Shown: positions 1-9,719, counted from the first letter of the stretch. The stretch is DNA of 64,000 nt from Caldicellulosiruptor danielii (GCF_034343125.1 NZ_CP139957.1:2600001-2664000); one strand, 5' to 3'. The notes: generated from the letters alone by a model not told the origin. Program-made: numbers and translations.

Positions 1-79
1 GACAGTTTTATATTATAAGGGGATTTTTAAATTGTGTCAATAGGGTAGGCAAAAAAATTTCTATAGCTCAAAAATTACT
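1..79. other. intergenic edge of window
   Basis: Short AT-rich stretch downstream of the leftmost gene. I see no gene, no convincing hairpin terminator and no repeat in it. Confidence 0.4.
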
Positions 80-1024
80 TTAAGATAAATCCGGAAGATA
101 AAAATCGAATTCTTTATCTCTGTCACACACTAATCTTCCATCAATATATTCAAGCTTTGCAACCTGAAGTGATGTCCTCCAATATCTATTATCTTTCCAA
201 AACTCCTCTGTACCTTCCATTCCCTCAGGATGAGTAAAGTAAAATATATAAGCCGTCTCATCATCTATTACAAGAACATCAGCATGATGTCCTATTTGCC
301 CGTCATCTTCCCTTTTACCCGGCTTATCTAAAATATTTTCTTGCCTGTGCCACACAGTTGCATCTTCTGAAGAATAAACTCCCAGTCCACACCACGGGTC
401 TGTTATCATCCAGTACTTGCCTTTCCAATAAAAGACATTTGGCCCCTCTTGAGGTCTATCAGTTAAGGCTGGCCCCAAAACCTTCCAATTTTTTAGATTG
501 TTACTCTCTGCTACATATATGTATGAATGGTCTGCTTCATCCTTGTACCACATCCTAAAAGTTCCATCTGGCATCTGGAAAACGCATGCGTCGATCACCT
601 TATTTGAAGACAGTTCAAGTTTGCAGACAAACTCCCAGTCCCATAAATTTTTGCTTTTGTAGTACAAAATATATCTGTCTGCATTCCAATCCTGTGGAAC
701 ACCAGGTACAAAGCTCACATACATATGGTATTCCCCTTCATATAATATTACCTCAGGTGCCCAGAAGGTGTTTCTGCCCCTGCCATATTGAAGTTCTATA
801 GTTCCTCTGTAAAGCCAAGTTCTGCCACCATCTTTTGATTCAGCAATGCCTATGTCAGTGCCATGCATGAAGGCCTTGCCAGGAAGTTTTTGGTTTGCTC
901 TTCTGTTTGTGTACAAAATCCACCAACTTTTTTCAAGGTGATTGTATATGATGGTTGGGTCTGCGGCACCATCATAGATTGGGTCTCTAAAAAGAGGCGT
1001 CGGTGGCTTTGGCACATTTATCAT
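80..1024 (-). CDS. GH43-like five-bladed beta-propeller glycosidase
   Basis: Predicted 314-residue cytoplasmic carbohydrate-active enzyme with no signal peptide. The N-terminal DGAADPTII motif matches the usual position of the catalytic base Asp in GH43/GH32/GH117-type five-bladed propellers. A WAPEV motif near residue 88 and repeated W-D-W/W-K blade motifs support the fold. The start codon overlaps the stop of the GH35 gene by four bases (ATGA), so the two are translationally coupled. Family knowledge suggests an exo-acting alpha-L-arabinofuranosidase, xylosidase or galactosidase, but the substrate cannot be read from sequence. It is the last gene of the operon that begins with the corrinoid-type methyltransferase at 4573, so it probably trims an oligosaccharide inside the cell. 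Confidence 0.75.
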   Translation of the reverse strand: MINVPKPPTPLFRDPIYDGAADPTIIYNHLEKSWWILYTNRRANQKLPGKAFMHGTDIGIAESKDGGRTWLYRGTIELQYGRGRNTFWAPEVILYEGEYHMYVSFVPGVPQDWNADRYILYYKSKNLWDWEFVCKLELSSNKVIDACVFQMPDGTFRMWYKDEADHSYIYVAESNNLKNWKVLGPALTDRPQEGPNVFYWKGKYWMITDPWCGLGVYSSEDATVWHRQENILDKPGKREDDGQIGHHADVLVIDDETAYIFYFTHPEGMEGTEEFWKDNRYWRTSLQVAKLEYIDGRLVCDRDKEFDFYLPDLS

Positions 1025-3408
1025 CTCCTTTTGATAAATTTTATTTCCCTTTTGTACACTGGAATTAACTTAGCTGACTCAATCACAGCAACCCTGTCAT
1101 TTCCCTTGTAATCAGGTACTTTCTGAAGATATATGTCATGAAACTTTGAAATAGCAGACATCTTTATTATGATTTCCTCAGGAAAATTGAGTTCTTTAAG
1201 GCTCAAGTGAAATCTATTAAAACCATCGTAAAAGTCGTCGTTTACAAGTTTGTCATCAACAAATGCTTGAATAACATCACCAACATATTCTATCTCAAGA
1301 AGCAAATCGTCCAAATCTTCTTTGTTGCCTAAAATTTTGTATTTGAGCTTAAACTGTTTGACATTATCTTTTCTGCTGTCATCAGTATATAAAAATCTAT
1401 CAAATTCACTTTTAACAAATTTCTCTTCATACCATTTCACATCTGACTTTATTTCTTCGAACCAAAAACTGATTTTATACAAGTTTTCTGCAACCATTTC
1501 AGCACGTAAGTTTACATCCAATTCTATTTTATCATTTTCATAAGTCGGATATAGATAGAAATAACCTTCAGGATTTTCACCATACACGTAAATAGTATCA
1601 TCTTTCACAAATATATTATGTGTTGGACATATCAATATTCTTTCTTGATCTCTAATCTTTACCTTCCACGTTTTTTCAGCATGCATATGATCAAGTGTTA
1701 TAATTCTTAGATTTTTATCGCTCTCTTTGTGTTTTAGCAAAATTGATTTTTCAATTCCTAACTGAACATCTGAGATCTTCGTGTAGTTGCTACCATCAAT
1801 ATTGCAAACTTCAGAAAATTCTTTATGAGAAACAATGCTATCTGTAATATCACCCTCAAACACATATTCAACCTTAAGGCCCTTGCATTTTTTGAAGACA
1901 TAAATTAATTCCTTATCTTTTTCATTGTACAACTTGCAAAGAGGCTGGGCTGTTGCATATACAATTTTAAAACTACCAAAATCAAAGTTAAATGGTAAAA
2001 AGAAGTATGCATCTCTTTCAAGAGTAAATGGCTGAAAAGGTATTGTCAGAGCTTTTCCAGGAAGCTGAATTTTTACCTGCATTTCTTCCTTATCAGGGAG
2101 TTTAGGTCTTCTTTGATAGTTGTTAAAAAATACAAATCCACTTTCACCATTGCTTCTTACTGCCACTCTTGAAGTTACTGTGTCAAATCTATTAGCAAGA
2201 ACTAAATCAGGAAGATACATGTCCATCGGTGCTAAAATATCTCCAAAATCTTGTACAAACATATGAAGATTTCTCAATATGTGATAATGCCTTCTTACCT
2301 CACCAAACTGTCCAAGTGGTGCTTGAAAGTCATACGAAATCACTGGATAGTTATTAGGGTATCCAGTATCTTTACTCTCTTGCAATGTTGAGAGTTTTCC
2401 TATTGCATGTCTTCCACCGTGATACATGTAATACCCTAAAAGTGTGCAACCACTGCCAAGTTTCACAAGAGCAATTGTTCCAACATTCTCTGGATTTATG
2501 TATGGTCTTCTGTGGTATGTTTTTTGAACCCCACCGCCAAGCTCGCACGTCCAAAACGGATAGTTGTAAACTGTTGGATCATCTGATAAAGCATGGTTCG
2601 AAGAAGGGAATAAATAATTCCCAATACCTGCATCATTTCTCAAGTGTGTGAAGAAAAAGTTTGGATTTGGAGGAAGTTCATTTGTGTGTTGCTCCCACGG
2701 TGCTTCTGGATAGCCTCCAAACACAGGTATGACTTCACCTTCTGGGAACTTTGTTCCACCTTTTGGTCCCCATCCTGTGACTGTATAAATGGGTGCCCTT
2801 AAGCCAACCTTATTTGCAATTTTTTTAAGAGTTTCTATGTGTTCTTTGTTGTTGTAAAGCTCATTTTCAAGCTGAATACCGATTATAGGACCATCTTGGT
2901 CAAAATAAAGTCCATCAATTTGTTCAGCAATCTCTCTATACCATCTTTCTACATACTTTAAATACATAGGGTCATCTGTTCTCAAATTGCAACCTTTTTG
3001 TAAAAGCCAATCAGGAAAGCCTCCATTTCTGCACTCACCATGAGCCCAGGGTCCGACTCGTAAAAATACAAACATATCATGTTTCTTACAAAGCTCAACA
3101 AACTTGCGAACATTTTTATTCCCTGACCATTCAAATTCTCCTTCAATCTCCTCATGATATATCCAAAAAAGATAGGTAGCAATTATTTGGATGCCCCCAA
3201 ATTTTATTTTGAGAATTTCTTTTTCCCATAAATCCTCTGGATATCTTGAAAAATGAAACTCTCCCATGGTAGGAAGCCAGGGAATTTTGTTTTTAAGAAG
3301 ATACTTGTTTGTGACAATGATTTCCATCAAAGAATTTTTGCCGCTAAAACCCTGTAAACTAATTTTTTTCTGAGTGCATACCATATCAACATTCACAACA
3401 ATCTGCAC
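1021..3408 (-). CDS. GH35 beta-galactosidase-like enzyme
   Basis: A 795-residue protein with a GH35 TIM barrel in the N-terminal 350 residues, followed by beta-rich accessory domains. GH35 hallmarks are GEFHFSRYP near residue 49, RVGPWAHGECRNGG near 117-130, the acid/base motif QLENEL (Glu about 183) and the nucleophile motif CELGGG (Glu about 289). The start is GTG at 3408, preceded by AAGGGGAT; an internal ATG lies about 28 codons downstream. There is no signal peptide, so it acts in the cytoplasm on imported oligosaccharides. It lies 46 bases after the URO-D-type methyltransferase and overlaps the GH43-like gene, so all three are one operon. GH35 is mainly beta-galactosidase, but the divergent C-terminal half leaves specificity open. 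Confidence 0.85.
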   Translation of the reverse strand: MQIVVNVDMVCTQKKISLQGFSGKNSLMEIIVTNKYLLKNKIPWLPTMGEFHFSRYPEDLWEKEILKIKFGGIQIIATYLFWIYHEEIEGEFEWSGNKNVRKFVELCKKHDMFVFLRVGPWAHGECRNGGFPDWLLQKGCNLRTDDPMYLKYVERWYREIAEQIDGLYFDQDGPIIGIQLENELYNNKEHIETLKKIANKVGLRAPIYTVTGWGPKGGTKFPEGEVIPVFGGYPEAPWEQHTNELPPNPNFFFTHLRNDAGIGNYLFPSSNHALSDDPTVYNYPFWTCELGGGVQKTYHRRPYINPENVGTIALVKLGSGCTLLGYYMYHGGRHAIGKLSTLQESKDTGYPNNYPVISYDFQAPLGQFGEVRRHYHILRNLHMFVQDFGDILAPMDMYLPDLVLANRFDTVTSRVAVRSNGESGFVFFNNYQRRPKLPDKEEMQVKIQLPGKALTIPFQPFTLERDAYFFLPFNFDFGSFKIVYATAQPLCKLYNEKDKELIYVFKKCKGLKVEYVFEGDITDSIVSHKEFSEVCNIDGSNYTKISDVQLGIEKSILLKHKESDKNLRIITLDHMHAEKTWKVKIRDQERILICPTHNIFVKDDTIYVYGENPEGYFYLYPTYENDKIELDVNLRAEMVAENLYKISFWFEEIKSDVKWYEEKFVKSEFDRFLYTDDSRKDNVKQFKLKYKILGNKEDLDDLLLEIEYVGDVIQAFVDDKLVNDDFYDGFNRFHLSLKELNFPEEIIIKMSAISKFHDIYLQKVPDYKGNDRVAVIESAKLIPVYKREIKFIKRR

Positions 3409-3454
3409 TATTATTCATCCCCTTAAATTTTAATATTGTCTAAAATTAAAGTTA

Positions 3455-4573
3455 TCAATACCCCAGCATTGCCTTTTTATTTTCTAAATAATAAAGATAA
3501 TTCTCGTACGGCACATCTGGGGGACATCGGTGGTCAATGTGGGGTATAAAACCACCTTGTTCCACCAGTTTTTCAAGCCTTTTTAGCTCTTTTAGTATAT
3601 CTTCTTTTGAACCCTGGAGTTTTGTCTTGTCAACACCACCCATAAGCCTTATACTATCACCATAAAGTTTTTTCAATACTACTGGGTCTGTTCCAGCATG
3701 AACCTCTACAGGAAACATTAGATTAAACCCTGCTTCCAACCAAAGCTCAACAATTGGCATGATGTTACCATCACAGTCAGTGCCAATTATATCCACCCCA
3801 TGCTTGTGCAAAAAATCTGCTATCCTCTTGTATCTGGGCATTAAAAACTCTTTGAACATCTGAGGAGATATAATTGGTCCATTGTTAAAGGCAATATCTT
3901 CCCACCCAAGTGCAAAATCTACCTCAACGTCTTTCAATGCTTTTTCCATGAGTTTTATTGAAAAATCTGTCATATACTCAATCATCTCATCCACCAAATC
4001 GGGCATGTCATAAAATGTAAGAGCAATGTTTTCAAAACCCATCCAATCACGAAGTTTTCCTAACAGGCTTCCACAATGTATGCATACCGGATAGTCCCTT
4101 TCCTGAAGCTCTGAAACTATCTCATCCCAGTTTTCAGGGTATCTTGTAGGGTCATTGGGGCAAAGTCGCTCTTTAAACCTTTCCCAATCATCTTTGTTTT
4201 TGATAGGATATTCAAGATAGTGAGGGATTGTTGATGCTCTGTTTTTAAAGACCTGACACTTTATACCTTCTGCATCAATTATTATCATGTACTCTTGGGT
4301 CTCTTCTAATACCTTTTGCTCAAACTGTGGTAAAAATCCGTTATTTATAGGAATATACCTATATGAATCTATTCCAAAAAATCTATACGCTTTCTCTTCA
4401 TTGTCTATATCCTTTGGAAGACCTTGAGAATGCCAGGTTGGAAGTGTTTCGTTCCAATAGCCAAACTCAAAATTTGGTATTCTATCTACGTTTTGATAAT
4501 GCATAACTCTTCTAAACCTTTCTCTGTTTGTCAATTTGTCTGATGGGAACTTATTTTTAATTGAACCCTCCAT
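3455..4573 (-). CDS. URO-D-fold corrinoid methyltransferase (MtaA/MtbA-like)
   Basis: A 372-residue member of the uroporphyrinogen decarboxylase superfamily (COG0407). True HemE is unlikely, because the gene begins a glycosidase operon rather than sitting with heme genes. MtaA/MtbA-type relatives are zinc proteins that move a methyl group to or from a corrinoid protein. Candidate zinc cysteines are seen in TDCDGN (about residue 255) and DHRCPPDVP (about 345). The His of the classical HxC motif is not obvious. The start is ATG at 4573 after AAGGGGGAAA; a TTG 21 bases upstream has no ribosome site. The corrinoid protein at 16388 is the obvious partner. The inferred role is methyl transfer during use of an O-methylated sugar. 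The methyl acceptor is unknown. Confidence 0.75.
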   Translation of the reverse strand: MEGSIKNKFPSDKLTNRERFRRVMHYQNVDRIPNFEFGYWNETLPTWHSQGLPKDIDNEEKAYRFFGIDSYRYIPINNGFLPQFEQKVLEETQEYMIIIDAEGIKCQVFKNRASTIPHYLEYPIKNKDDWERFKERLCPNDPTRYPENWDEIVSELQERDYPVCIHCGSLLGKLRDWMGFENIALTFYDMPDLVDEMIEYMTDFSIKLMEKALKDVEVDFALGWEDIAFNNGPIISPQMFKEFLMPRYKRIADFLHKHGVDIIGTDCDGNIMPIVELWLEAGFNLMFPVEVHAGTDPVVLKKLYGDSIRLMGGVDKTKLQGSKEDILKELKRLEKLVEQGGFIPHIDHRCPPDVPYENYLYYLENKKAMLGY

Positions 4574-4720
4574 TAGTTTTTCCCCCTTTTTCAAGCAAGT
4601 CCTTCATATTTATTCTGTTTGTTAATGTTGTTTTTATTTTGCTTTTATTATATCACACATTATATTTGGATCTGATAGAATTTTATTTTATTCTGTAAAA
4701 ATGAACTTTTTTATGACAAA

Positions 4721-4755
4721 CAAAAAGGGCAGCAGGAAAATTCTGCTGCCCTTTC
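4721..4755 (-). terminator. intrinsic terminator of the binding-protein gene
   Basis: GGGCAGCAG at 4727-4735 pairs perfectly with CTGCTGCCC at 4743-4751 around a 7-base loop. Read on the minus strand it is followed by TTTTTGTTTG. It closes the 4797-6002 gene and separates it from the methyltransferase operon. Confidence 0.9.
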
Positions 4756-4796
4756 TCAATTTTAAGTTACTTAATTTTCAAAGCCCTGTACACATT

Positions 4797-6002
4797 TTAT
4801 TGCATCTGAGCAATACCTTGCTTTATCTGTTTTACCATAGCCTCTGCTGCCTGCTTTGGTGTTGCCTTACCTGTTGTGATAAGCGAGAGTGCATTGCCAG
4901 CTGGTGTCCAAACAGCAGACATCTCTGGAATGTTTGGCATAGGTATTCCTACTTTTGCTTGCTCTGCAAATGCGCTCATGATTTTGTCTGCCTTGACCTC
5001 GCTACTTGCAAGCACTTTGTTCAAAACAGGTATTCTGTGACCAACTTTAAAGAGTGTCATAGCAGAGTTTTCAACAAGATATTTCATAAGTTTGAAAGCA
5101 GCATCTTTGTTCTTGGACTTTGCTGAAACAAATGCTGCCTGAACACCAACAAACGATGGTGTTGGTTTCCCATCATCTGTCTTTGGAAGTGGTGCAACTG
5201 CAAATGGCACTTTTGCCTTTATAAAGTCCTGAACATCCCATGGACCGCTGATGTAAAATGCAATCTTTTTGTTCTGGAAATTACCCTTTGCAATATCACC
5301 CCTGATGTCCTTCGGCATGAACTTGTATGTCAAAACAAAATCTCTTATCAATGAAAGACCTTTTATTGCACCACTTGTTGCAAGTCCGATATCGTTTGGA
5401 TCAAGTGAACCACCTTTGTTCTTGAATACATATCCACCATTTTGAGCGATGAACGCAAAGCTGAAATAAAAGTTGTTAACGTCATACATAAATCCATATT
5501 TCTTAGCCAATGTAATGAGCTGGCTCATTGTCTTTGGAGCTTGTTTTACCTTTGATGTATTGTAGAAAAGCGCATATGTCTCCATAGCAATTGGAAGAGC
5601 ATAGAGTTTTCCTTCAAATGAACATGCATCAAGCGCAGTTGATACAAAGTTTTTCTTGTCAACAAGATTTGCTGGGACTGCTTCTAAAAGCTTTGCTTTC
5701 CAGAAAGCACCGAGATTGTCATGTGGAAGACCGAACATGATGTCGGGGCCTTTTCCACTCATTGCAGCTGTCTGAAAGCTCTGGAATGAGCCTTGGTCAG
5801 TAATAACTTTTACAGTGTATCCATTTGCTTTTCCCCACTTATCTGCAATTGGTTGCAAAGCTTTTACCTCATCTTGAGTAAGATGTGACCATACAGTAAG
5901 CTGTTTTTTGGATGTAGCAAATCCTCCACTTACTGGTATCAGCGCCACAAGCGCAAAAGCAATTATTAATGCTACCGTTAAGATTTTCTTTAGATTTTTC
6001 AT
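4797..6002 (-). CDS. maltodextrin-type ABC transporter substrate-binding protein
   Basis: A 401-residue extracellular solute-binding protein of family 1 (MalE-like). Residues 1-30 form a signal sequence (KK, hydrophobic core, then GGFATS), followed by LTVWSHLTQDEVKAL and the MalE-like GKGPDIMFG motif. The start is ATG at 6002 behind GGGAGGTTG; a TTG 21 bases upstream is less likely. No lipobox cysteine is present, unusual for a Gram-positive binding protein, so it may be held by an uncleaved signal anchor or be released. It is transcribed alone from a promoter with a TGCAAACGTTTGA operator, next to its repressor and permease genes. The predicted ligand is malto-oligosaccharide, inferred from the neighbouring glucan phosphorylase and amylase. 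Confidence 0.88.
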   Translation of the reverse strand: MKNLKKILTVALIIAFALVALIPVSGGFATSKKQLTVWSHLTQDEVKALQPIADKWGKANGYTVKVITDQGSFQSFQTAAMSGKGPDIMFGLPHDNLGAFWKAKLLEAVPANLVDKKNFVSTALDACSFEGKLYALPIAMETYALFYNTSKVKQAPKTMSQLITLAKKYGFMYDVNNFYFSFAFIAQNGGYVFKNKGGSLDPNDIGLATSGAIKGLSLIRDFVLTYKFMPKDIRGDIAKGNFQNKKIAFYISGPWDVQDFIKAKVPFAVAPLPKTDDGKPTPSFVGVQAAFVSAKSKNKDAAFKLMKYLVENSAMTLFKVGHRIPVLNKVLASSEVKADKIMSAFAEQAKVGIPMPNIPEMSAVWTPAGNALSLITTGKATPKQAAEAMVKQIKQGIAQMQ

Positions 6003-6039
6003 AATCAAAACAACCTCCCTCAAATCTGTTTATTCGATA

Positions 6040-6052
6040 TGCAAACGTTTGA
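6040..6052. promoter_or_regulatory. LacI-family operator upstream of the binding-protein gene
   Basis: TGCAAACGTTTGA, a near-perfect palindrome with the central CG typical of LacI-family sites, lies 38 bases before the start codon. Closely related sites occur at 10657, 12545, 26246 and 34327, each before a starch-related gene. Confidence 0.75.
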
Positions 6053-6145
6053 TAATAACATTATACATTTCTCTCTAAAAAAAGTCAAGAGAAAGAAAAA
6101 ATTTTTGTCTTCATTAATAAATTTAATTTCTCTCTCATGCAATCA

Positions 6146-7168
6146 TTATAACACTTGAACTTTGCTGCACGAACTTCTTTCAACAATCTGATGTGGTACA
6201 ATTATTCTCCTATATGTCTTTGTTGACTCGCTTAAATCCATCATCAGTACCTCAGCAGCAAGTCTGCCAAGGTGAAGAATGTTGATGTCAACTGTGGTAA
6301 GAGGCGGCTGACATATTTCACTTACGTTCGAGTTATTAAAAGCAATTATTGAAAGGTCTTTTCCTACTTTAAGATTAAGACTTTCAGCAACTTTAAAAAC
6401 CTCAATAGCAATCAAGTCGTCCATGCACACGATGGCGGTGGGCCTGTCTTCTTGATTTAAAATTTCATATGCATTTTCTCTATAGCTTTTTCTGTAATAG
6501 TTTGCAAATTTTATATATGAACTTTTTGGCTGTATACCATATTTCTCAAGAGCCCTTTTGTAACCTGAAAACCTGTCGGCCGTGACCACTAAATCACTGG
6601 GCCCGCCCATGAAGGCAATTTTTTTGTGTCCCAGCCTTATGAGGTACTCGGTGGCGTCAAATCCTGCTTTGACATTGTCATTGTCCACCCAGTTCACACT
6701 GTTTTCAAAGCCACTCGGTCTTCCAATCACTACAAACTTAAAGTCAATGCTCTTTAGATACTCAATAGCAGGGTCCTTTTCCCTTGATGAAAGGAGCACA
6801 AACCCGTCAACCTTTTTGCTCTCAACAAGTCTTTTCAAAAGATCTCTTTCCTTTTCAGGATTTGAGATTGCAAGCAGAATATCATACTCAAAGCTATTTA
6901 CTAAAGCGCATATACTTGTTATCACCTGGTCAAAAAAAGAATTTAAAAAGGCGTTCTCGGGTTCTCGCGGCACAAATACACCAACCGTGAAAGATTTCTT
7001 TACAACCAGCCCCTTTGCATTTGCGTTTGGAACATAACCAAGCTTTTTTATAGCCTCAAGAACCCGCTTGGTTGTCTCAGGGCTAATTTTGCTGCTGCCA
7101 GCAAGAACCCGCGAAACAGTTGATGGTGAAACATTGGCTTCTTTTGCTATCTCTTTTATTGTTGCCAT
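6146..7168 (-). CDS. LacI-family transcriptional regulator
   Basis: About 340 residues. The N-terminal helix-turn-helix carries the classic ATIKEIAKEANVSPSTVSRV motif and hinge KLGYVPN, followed by a periplasmic-binding-protein-like effector domain (FTVGVFVPREPE onward). The start is ATG at 7168, with a GTG immediately before it; the ribosome site GAGGAT lies inside the 3' end of the glucan phosphorylase gene, so translation is coupled. It probably binds the TGCAAACGTTTGA-like operators before the amylase, permease and binding-protein genes and is released by a malto-oligosaccharide or glucose derivative. It stands last in the permease/phosphorylase operon, so it would regulate its own expression. 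The effector is inferred. Confidence 0.88.
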   Translation of the reverse strand: MATIKEIAKEANVSPSTVSRVLAGSSKISPETTKRVLEAIKKLGYVPNANAKGLVVKKSFTVGVFVPREPENAFLNSFFDQVITSICALVNSFEYDILLAISNPEKERDLLKRLVESKKVDGFVLLSSREKDPAIEYLKSIDFKFVVIGRPSGFENSVNWVDNDNVKAGFDATEYLIRLGHKKIAFMGGPSDLVVTADRFSGYKRALEKYGIQPKSSYIKFANYYRKSYRENAYEILNQEDRPTAIVCMDDLIAIEVFKVAESLNLKVGKDLSIIAFNNSNVSEICQPPLTTVDINILHLGRLAAEVLMMDLSESTKTYRRIIVPHQIVERSSCSKVQVL

Positions 7169-7174
7169 CACCTA

Positions 7175-8797
7175 TCAATCCTCGTGGGATTTTTGAATGT
7201 ACATCTTCTCGTAGTACTCCTTTACCATCCTTTCTGCAGAGAACTTTTCAAGTGTAGATTCTATGCTGTTTTGCATCATCTTTACCCATCTGTCTCTGTT
7301 TTTGTAGTATGTTGGTATTACCTCGTTTTGCATGACATTTACTAAGCTCTTAAGGTCGTGACTATCCTGCTCTTTTTCGTCTTTTGACTCAAACCCATCG
7401 CCAATCTGCCACCCATTGATTCCGTGCTGGCACGCCTCAGGCCACCATCCATCTAAGGTGGAGACGTTCAAAACACCGTTCATTGCAGCTTTCATTCCCG
7501 AGGTCCCGCACGCCTCTAAAGGTCTTCGCGGATTGTTCAGCCAGATATCGCATCCGCGCGTGAGCATTTTGCCAATTTCCATGTCGTAGTCTTCCAAGAA
7601 AACAACCTTGCCAGGATACTTTTTGGACATTGCAATGATATTGTTGACAATCTCTTTTCCGGTGTCATCAAGTGGGTGGCTTTTGCCCGCAAAGATTATT
7701 TGAAGATCGTTTTTGAACATCTTGTCAGCCGCTTCTTTGTCTCTGAAAATGAGGTCACTTCGCTTATACGGTGCTGCCCTTCTTGCAAACCCTATTGTTA
7801 AAACATCCTCTTTTAATTTAATACCAGTTCTTTTTTCAACAAAATCCAAAAGCTCACGTTTTATTTGAGTATGTGTCTGCCAGAGCTTTTCAGGATTGTG
7901 TCTTGATTTTAATATTCTACTGTCGGCCCATGTTCCAACATGAACACCATTTGTGATACCAATTATTCTGCTTCTTCTATCAACGTGAGCCCACATAGCA
8001 TTTGCTGTTACTCTGTGAAGGTCAGACACAGCATTTGAAATGCGAGCAAGTCTTAGTGCTGCAACTGTCATGTTAAAAGGTGCACCGCCAATATAAACAA
8101 GCTGCTCTTCAGTTAAGTTTAAGTTTGCTCCCATGTACATAAGAAGTCTTAAAGGATGTGTTTCATTCCCTGCTTCAACAGGTGTATGTGTTGTAAACAC
8201 AATCTTTTCTCTTGCTTTAGATAGTGCCTGCTCAAATGAAAAACCTTTTTCCTCCATGTAATGTCTTACAAGTTCAAGTCCAGCAAATACAGCATGACCT
8301 TCGTTGAAATGATATACATCAACCTTGATACCAAGCTCTTTTAAGGCTCTCACACCGCCTATTCCTAAAACCATCTCTTGGGCAACTCTTTCTTCACCAA
8401 ACCAGCCATACAGCTGTCCTGTAATCCACCTGTCTGCATTTTCAGGAAGGTCAGTGTCAAGAAGATAAAGGTCTGCGTTTTCAAAATTATCAACCTTCCA
8501 TACCTTGCAGTATACATCTCTGTTTCTTATTCTTACCTTTACCTTTACGCCTGTGTCCTTTAAAAAGTTGTACCTGTAGATTGGAAAAGCGTCAATCACA
8601 CCATATTCCTCTGTAACAATCTGTTTGTTGTACCCTTGTTTCCATAGTATTCCAATACCTACAACAGGATATCCTAAATCCTTTGCTGCCTTTAAATAGT
8701 CACCTGCCAAAATACCAAGTCCACCTGCATAGATTTTGAAGTTAGAATCAAGACCGAACTCCATACTAAAATACGCAACTGTAGGAAGTTTCTTCAT
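7175..8797 (-). CDS. glgP: alpha-glucan (maltodextrin) phosphorylase, short form
   Basis: A 540-residue GT35 phosphorylase that cleaves alpha-1,4-glucan with phosphate to release glucose 1-phosphate. Visible motifs are VAYFSMEFGL and YAGGLGILAGD at the N-terminus, HFNEGHA in the middle, and the pyridoxal-phosphate lysine motif GTSGMKAAMNG near residue 431 (Lys about 436). It is much shorter than the 800-plus-residue classical glycogen phosphorylases and begins directly at the conserved YFSMEFGL region. The start is ATG at 8797 behind AAGGAGG; a longer frame to 8875 would overlap the permease gene and lacks a better site. It lies 52 bases after the second permease gene, so imported maltodextrin is probably phosphorolysed at once, saving ATP. 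Confidence 0.92.
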   Translation of the reverse strand: MKKLPTVAYFSMEFGLDSNFKIYAGGLGILAGDYLKAAKDLGYPVVGIGILWKQGYNKQIVTEEYGVIDAFPIYRYNFLKDTGVKVKVRIRNRDVYCKVWKVDNFENADLYLLDTDLPENADRWITGQLYGWFGEERVAQEMVLGIGGVRALKELGIKVDVYHFNEGHAVFAGLELVRHYMEEKGFSFEQALSKAREKIVFTTHTPVEAGNETHPLRLLMYMGANLNLTEEQLVYIGGAPFNMTVAALRLARISNAVSDLHRVTANAMWAHVDRRSRIIGITNGVHVGTWADSRILKSRHNPEKLWQTHTQIKRELLDFVEKRTGIKLKEDVLTIGFARRAAPYKRSDLIFRDKEAADKMFKNDLQIIFAGKSHPLDDTGKEIVNNIIAMSKKYPGKVVFLEDYDMEIGKMLTRGCDIWLNNPRRPLEACGTSGMKAAMNGVLNVSTLDGWWPEACQHGINGWQIGDGFESKDEKEQDSHDLKSLVNVMQNEVIPTYYKNRDRWVKMMQNSIESTLEKFSAERMVKEYYEKMYIQKSHED

Positions 8798-8849
8798 CGC
8801 ATCAAATCCTCCTTGCAAAAGATTTTTTGTAGTCAGATCAAATCCAAAA

Positions 8850-9719
8850 TTAACCCTTGACAGCACCTGCTGCAAGACCGCTTTGAATCTGTTTTTGGAG
8901 CGCCATGTATATAATCACGATTGGCAGTGACGCTAATATTGATGCTGCTGAAAACATTGGCCAGTTAGCTGAAAACTGGTTGTTTATAAAGTTTCTAAGT
9001 CCAATTGGCACAGTAGCATTTTCAGGCGACTGTAAAACTAAGCTTGAGAGCAAAAACTCGTTAAACACACCGTTAAAGCTCCAGATGAACATCACAGCAA
9101 GCATTGGAGCAGTAAGTGGCAGGATAATCTTTCTGAAAATTAGAAAATGTCCAGCACCATCAATTATTGCTGCTTCATCAATCTCATATGGTATTTGGTC
9201 CATGTTTCCTTTCAAAAGCCAGATGTTAAACGCAGAACCGCCAGCCAGCACCAAAATGAGTGCGAAAAGATTGTCAAGAAGATTGAGTTTTGCCAAAAGA
9301 CCATAGATTGCAGGCATTGCCATAAACGTTGGGAACATCTGCAGAATCAAAAGCATCTTAAGCCCGTTTTTCCTTCCAACAAAGTTTATCCTTGAAAATG
9401 CATATGCTGCGGGAGCTGTCATGAAAATCTGTAAAAACGCAACTCCAAAACATACAATTAAACTGTTTTTGACCCACATTACAAAGTCAGGCAGTGTCTG
9501 TGATGGACTGCTCTTTTTCCTGAAAAGTTCTATATAATTCTCAAACGTAATCTCTTTCGGGAAAAATGATGACTGGAAGAATGCCCCACCTTTTGACAGT
9601 GACGCAACTATTATAAACCATGTAGGAAGCAGTGACAGTATTATCGCAATCCAAATAATCACTCTTGAAATCCAGAGAACAATAGCATCCTGCTTTGTCA
9701 TATACTCTCTTCCAACCAT
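8850..9719 (-). CDS. maltodextrin ABC transporter permease (MalG-like)
   Basis: A 289-residue inner-membrane permease with about six transmembrane helices. It ends in the GAVKG motif typical of MalG proteins and carries the cytoplasmic EAA loop (DEAAIIDGAGHFLIFRKI) that contacts the ATPase. Its ATG overlaps the stop of the upstream permease gene by one base (TAATG), showing translational coupling. No ATP-binding subunit is encoded nearby, so a shared MsmK/MalK-type ATPase elsewhere must energise transport, as is common in Firmicutes. Confidence 0.92.
   Translation of the reverse strand: MVGREYMTKQDAIVLWISRVIIWIAIILSLLPTWFIIVASLSKGGAFFQSSFFPKEITFENYIELFRKKSSPSQTLPDFVMWVKNSLIVCFGVAFLQIFMTAPAAYAFSRINFVGRKNGLKMLLILQMFPTFMAMPAIYGLLAKLNLLDNLFALILVLAGGSAFNIWLLKGNMDQIPYEIDEAAIIDGAGHFLIFRKIILPLTAPMLAVMFIWSFNGVFNEFLLSSLVLQSPENATVPIGLRNFINNQFSANWPMFSAASILASLPIVIIYMALQKQIQSGLAAGAVKG

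Noticed and set aside
3455-4573. Heme biosynthesis uroporphyrinogen decarboxylase (HemE)
   Set aside because: Context is a glycosidase operon with no other heme genes, and the Cys-containing TDC and HRC motifs fit zinc methyltransferases better.
8798-8875. N-terminal extension of the glucan phosphorylase
   Set aside because: It overlaps the permease gene end and lacks a ribosome site, while AAGGAGG stands correctly before ATG 8797 and family proteins start there.
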